Assembly (NCBI GenBank): GCA_017307855.1
Contig: JAFKGD010000007.1
Location: 124,001-188,000 of the forward strand
Reading direction: 5' to 3'
Source: Burkholderiales bacterium
GTDB lineage: Bacteria > Pseudomonadota > Gammaproteobacteria > Burkholderiales > Burkholderiaceae_C
Length of the DNA stretch: 64,000 nt
In this document: positions 61,626 through 64,000 of the stretch, in pieces
Numbering within the stretch: position 1 is the first letter of the stretch
How the letters are laid out: every line of letters begins with the position of its first letter
Program-made: the position numbers and the translations under genes
Notes under the pieces: model-generated
The model's input: the letters and a program-made list of their open reading frames with translations, nothing else
Told to the model about the DNA's origin: nothing
The model's database searches: none

Positions 61626-63728
61626 TCATCGGGCCGCAGCGCGGTCGGAGATCATCTTCGGAGTGATGAATACTAGCATTTCCTGCTTGTTCGACGACCG
61701 CGAACGGCTCTTGAACAGGTTGCCCATGACCGGGATATCACCCAGGCCCGGCACTTTGGTTTCGGACTCGGTTTCGTTGAGTTCGAAGATACCGCCAATC
61801 ACCACGGTGCCGCCGTTTTCGACCAGCACCTGAGTCTTGATGTGCTTGGTGTTGATGGCGAAGCCGGCGCTTGTCGACTGGCCCACGCTGTCCTTGTTAA
61901 CGTCGAGGTCGAGGATGATATTGCCCTCGGGCGTGATCTGGGGCGTGACCTCGAGCTTGAGGTTGGCCTTGCGGAAGGCGATCGAGGTTGCGCCGCTCGA
62001 CGTGGCCACCTGGTAGGGCAGTTCCGTGCCCTGCTCGATCAGCGCCTTCGTCTGGTCGGCCGTCACGACACGCGGACTCGACACCACACGGCCGCCGCCG
62101 TCGGCTTCGAGGGCCGACAGTTCCAGGCTGATGAAGCGCGCGGCGCTGGAGCGGAACAGCGAAATGGCGAACGTGGACGGGTTGTAGCCGTTCTGGCCCA
62201 CCGCCGGCAGATTCACGAAGTTGCCGCTGGTGATGCTGTTGGCGCTGCCGGCCGTTCCGGCCGAAGATCCGATGTTCGAATTGAGCGTGTCGCTCGTCAC
62301 GCCACTGCGGCCACCGCCGAGCTTGATGCCCAGGGACTTGCCGAACGTATCGGACGCTTCGACGATACGGGCTTCGATCAGTACCTGCCGCACGGGAATG
62401 TCGAGCTTGGCGATCAGTTCCTGCACGCGTTCGAGGCGCGAGGCGATGTCGGAGACGAACAGCTGGTTGGTCCGCGGCTCGGCGATGACGCTGCCGCGCG
62501 TACTCAGGATGCTCGCACTGCCGGCAGCGCCGCCGGCACCGCCCGTCGAACCGCTACCCGTGAGCTGGGTCGCGATTTCGGCGGCCTTGGTGTAGTTGAG
62601 CTGGAATGACTGCGTGCGCAGGGGCTCGAGGTTCTGCAGCGCCATCTTCGACTCGAGGTCGAGCTTTTCCTTGGCCGTGATCTCGTCCTTGGGGGCAATC
62701 CACAGCACGTTGCCGTTCTTGCGCACGCCCAGGCTCTTGGCCTGCATGATGATGTCCAGCGCCTGGTCCCAGGGAACATCTTTCAGGCGCAGCGTCACGG
62801 TACCCGACACGGAGTCGGAGGTGATGATGTTGAAGTTGGTGAAATCCGCGATCACCTGCAGCAGCGACCGGATCTCGATACTCTGGAAGTTGAGGGAGAG
62901 CTTCTCGCCGGTGTACCCCGGGCCCTGCGACAACTTGGTCGGATCGATGCGGCGCGGACGCACCTCGACCACGAACTGCGTATCGCTCTGGTAGGCGGAA
63001 TGCTCCCAGTCGCCCGAGGGCTGGATCACCATACGCACCCGATCGCCAGTCTGCGTCGTGGTCACGCTTTGCACCGGCGTACCGAAATCGGACACGTCGA
63101 GGCGGCGGCGCAGACCTTCGGGCAAGGAGGTCTTGAGGAATTCGACGACGAGCGAGGCGCCCTGCTGGCGGATGTCGACACCGACCTGGCTGTTGGCCAG
63201 ATCGACGATCACCTTGCCGGCGTTGTCCGGCGAGCGGCGGAAGTCCAGGTCGCGCAGCGGCAGCACATCCCGGTTGGCATTTTCGGCGAACGTGGTAGGC
63301 GCCACCGCCACGGGCGCTGCTCCCGGCGCGGCATCGAGCGACACCAGCAGCGACTTGCCCTGGATCTCGGCCTTGTAGCCGGCCGATTGCTTGAGGTTGA
63401 GCACGACACGCGTGCGATCGCCTGCCTGCACGACGTTGACCGAACGCAGGTTGCCCTGATTGAAATCGACGGTCGAACGGCCCATGGCATTGCTCACGCC
63501 GGGAAAGTCGAGCGCGATGCGCGCGGGAGACTGGATCGAGAATCCCGTGGGCACGGCACCCAGCGCCTGGCTCAGGTCGATGCGAACCACTTCCGAGCCG
63601 CCCTGGATCGAGCCGGTCACCGCTTCGATCGCGTTCTGGGCGTGCGCCAGCGCTGCGGCAGCCAACAAACCGCAGGCCGCCCCCCAACGCCGGGCCCGGG
63701 CCCACGCGCTCATCTTCTGATTGTTCAT
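61626..63728 (-). CDS. pilQ: type IV pilus secretin PilQ
   Basis: The outer-membrane channel for the pilus (700 residues). A signal peptide (ARRWGAACGLLAAAALAHAQ) is followed by two AMIN domains, then an STN-like region (KLSLNFQSIEIRSLLQVIAD) and the secretin core, ending in the motif VPGLGDIPVMGNLFKSRSRS. A Gly/Ala/Ser-rich insertion (LTGSGSTGGAGGAAGSAS) lies in the N-terminal secretin region. Its ATG overlaps the pilP stop (ATGA). Confidence 0.97.
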   Translation of the reverse strand: MNNQKMSAWARARRWGAACGLLAAAALAHAQNAIEAVTGSIQGGSEVVRIDLSQALGAVPTGFSIQSPARIALDFPGVSNAMGRSTVDFNQGNLRSVNVVQAGDRTRVVLNLKQSAGYKAEIQGKSLLVSLDAAPGAAPVAVAPTTFAENANRDVLPLRDLDFRRSPDNAGKVIVDLANSQVGVDIRQQGASLVVEFLKTSLPEGLRRRLDVSDFGTPVQSVTTTQTGDRVRMVIQPSGDWEHSAYQSDTQFVVEVRPRRIDPTKLSQGPGYTGEKLSLNFQSIEIRSLLQVIADFTNFNIITSDSVSGTVTLRLKDVPWDQALDIIMQAKSLGVRKNGNVLWIAPKDEITAKEKLDLESKMALQNLEPLRTQSFQLNYTKAAEIATQLTGSGSTGGAGGAAGSASILSTRGSVIAEPRTNQLFVSDIASRLERVQELIAKLDIPVRQVLIEARIVEASDTFGKSLGIKLGGGRSGVTSDTLNSNIGSSAGTAGSANSITSGNFVNLPAVGQNGYNPSTFAISLFRSSAARFISLELSALEADGGGRVVSSPRVVTADQTKALIEQGTELPYQVATSSGATSIAFRKANLKLEVTPQITPEGNIILDLDVNKDSVGQSTSAGFAINTKHIKTQVLVENGGTVVIGGIFELNETESETKVPGLGDIPVMGNLFKSRSRSSNKQEMLVFITPKMISDRAAAR

Positions 63729-64000
63729 TTCGACCCCTCTTGCAGCTGCAGGGATGCAGCGCGTTCAATCCATTCGCCGACAGCGTCCTGCACGATTTCG
63801 CGCAACGTGACCTCGGTCTCGGTGATCTTGGTGATTCGGCCGTAGTTCTGGCCGAGGTAGTTGCCCGTGCGCACTTGGTAGAGCAGGTTGTCCACCCGCA
63901 CCAGCGCCACCGGGTGGCCTTCGCGGATCAGGCTGCCGACCATCTTCATCGAATCCAGCGGCACGGCTTCGAGCGGCTCCTTGCGGCGCGCCAGCTCCGG
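63725..64000 (-). CDS. pilP: type IV pilus lipoprotein PilP, C-terminal fragment
   Basis: The last 91 codons of a gene entering from the right edge. The fragment opens with PELARRKEPLEAVPLDSMKM, continues MVGSLIREGHPVALVRVD and NYLGQNYGRITKI and ends in the beta-sandwich that binds PilQ; these match PilP. The lipobox and N-terminus are outside the window. The stop overlaps the pilQ ATG, consistent with a pilMNOPQ operon. Confidence 0.94.
   Translation of the reverse strand, partial: PELARRKEPLEAVPLDSMKMVGSLIREGHPVALVRVDNLLYQVRTGNYLGQNYGRITKITETEVTLREIVQDAVGEWIERAASLQLQEGSK

Overview
The window is a gene-dense, high-GC bacterial chromosome segment. Most of it is conserved housekeeping backbone typical of the order Burkholderiales (Betaproteobacteria). 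Support for this includes the run murA–hisGDCBHAFIE–tatABC, a complete mla lipid-transport operon with mlaA inserted in it, petABC–sspAB, gltBD next to aroKB–dgt–pilQ, a short-form HisG and Bug-type periplasmic receptors. I cannot resolve the family or genus. No stretch longer than about 250 bases lacks a gene. I see no prophage, CRISPR array or plasmid function, and no classical insertion sequence apart from one REP-associated transposase.

Left part (1–14711). The first codons of rplU run off the left edge, divergent from a polyprenyl diphosphate synthase (ispB). Then come tRNA-Pro(CGG) and a plus-strand run pilB–pilC–pilD–coaE–zapD–yacG (type IV pilus ATPase, platform and prepilin peptidase, followed by CoA synthesis, Z-ring and gyrase-inhibitor genes). 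On the minus strand, secA, argJ, a DUF815 ATPase and mutT converge on yacG. Further right are an M23 peptidase, a divergent DciA-like gene and a HAD phosphatase.

Accessory region (14730–24127). Nine closely packed minus-strand genes encode an FAD oxidoreductase, a Bug/TctC receptor, an SDR dehydrogenase, a family III CoA-transferase, a MaoC hydratase, a VOC protein, a PanE-like reductase, a crotonase-fold enzyme and a LivK-type binding protein. A LysR regulator diverges from them. This looks like an uncharacterised pathway for import, CoA activation and degradation of an organic acid. It is the least ordinary part of the window and lies beside tRNA-Thr(TGT).

Middle (24181–33772). After tRNA-Thr come sspB, sspA, the cytochrome bc1 genes petC, petB and petA, divergent mscL, pdxA, a Nif3-like gene, an HtrA-family protease, and tatC/tatB/tatA.

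Right part (33855–64000). In the direction of minus-strand transcription the order is pilP(partial)–pilQ–aroK–aroB–dgt–MFS–methyltransferase–RAYT transposase; gltB–gltD; mlaF–E–D–A–C–B; an ABC exporter pair; ibaG; murA; a 41-codon linking ORF; hisG–D–(small periplasmic protein)–C–B–H–A–F–I–E; a DUF4870 protein; a HIT protein; tatA–B–C. Many neighbours overlap by 1–4 bases, implying translational coupling. Terminator-like hairpins follow secA, petC and gltD. Good sigma70-like promoters are visible before gltB, petA, mscL and rplU.
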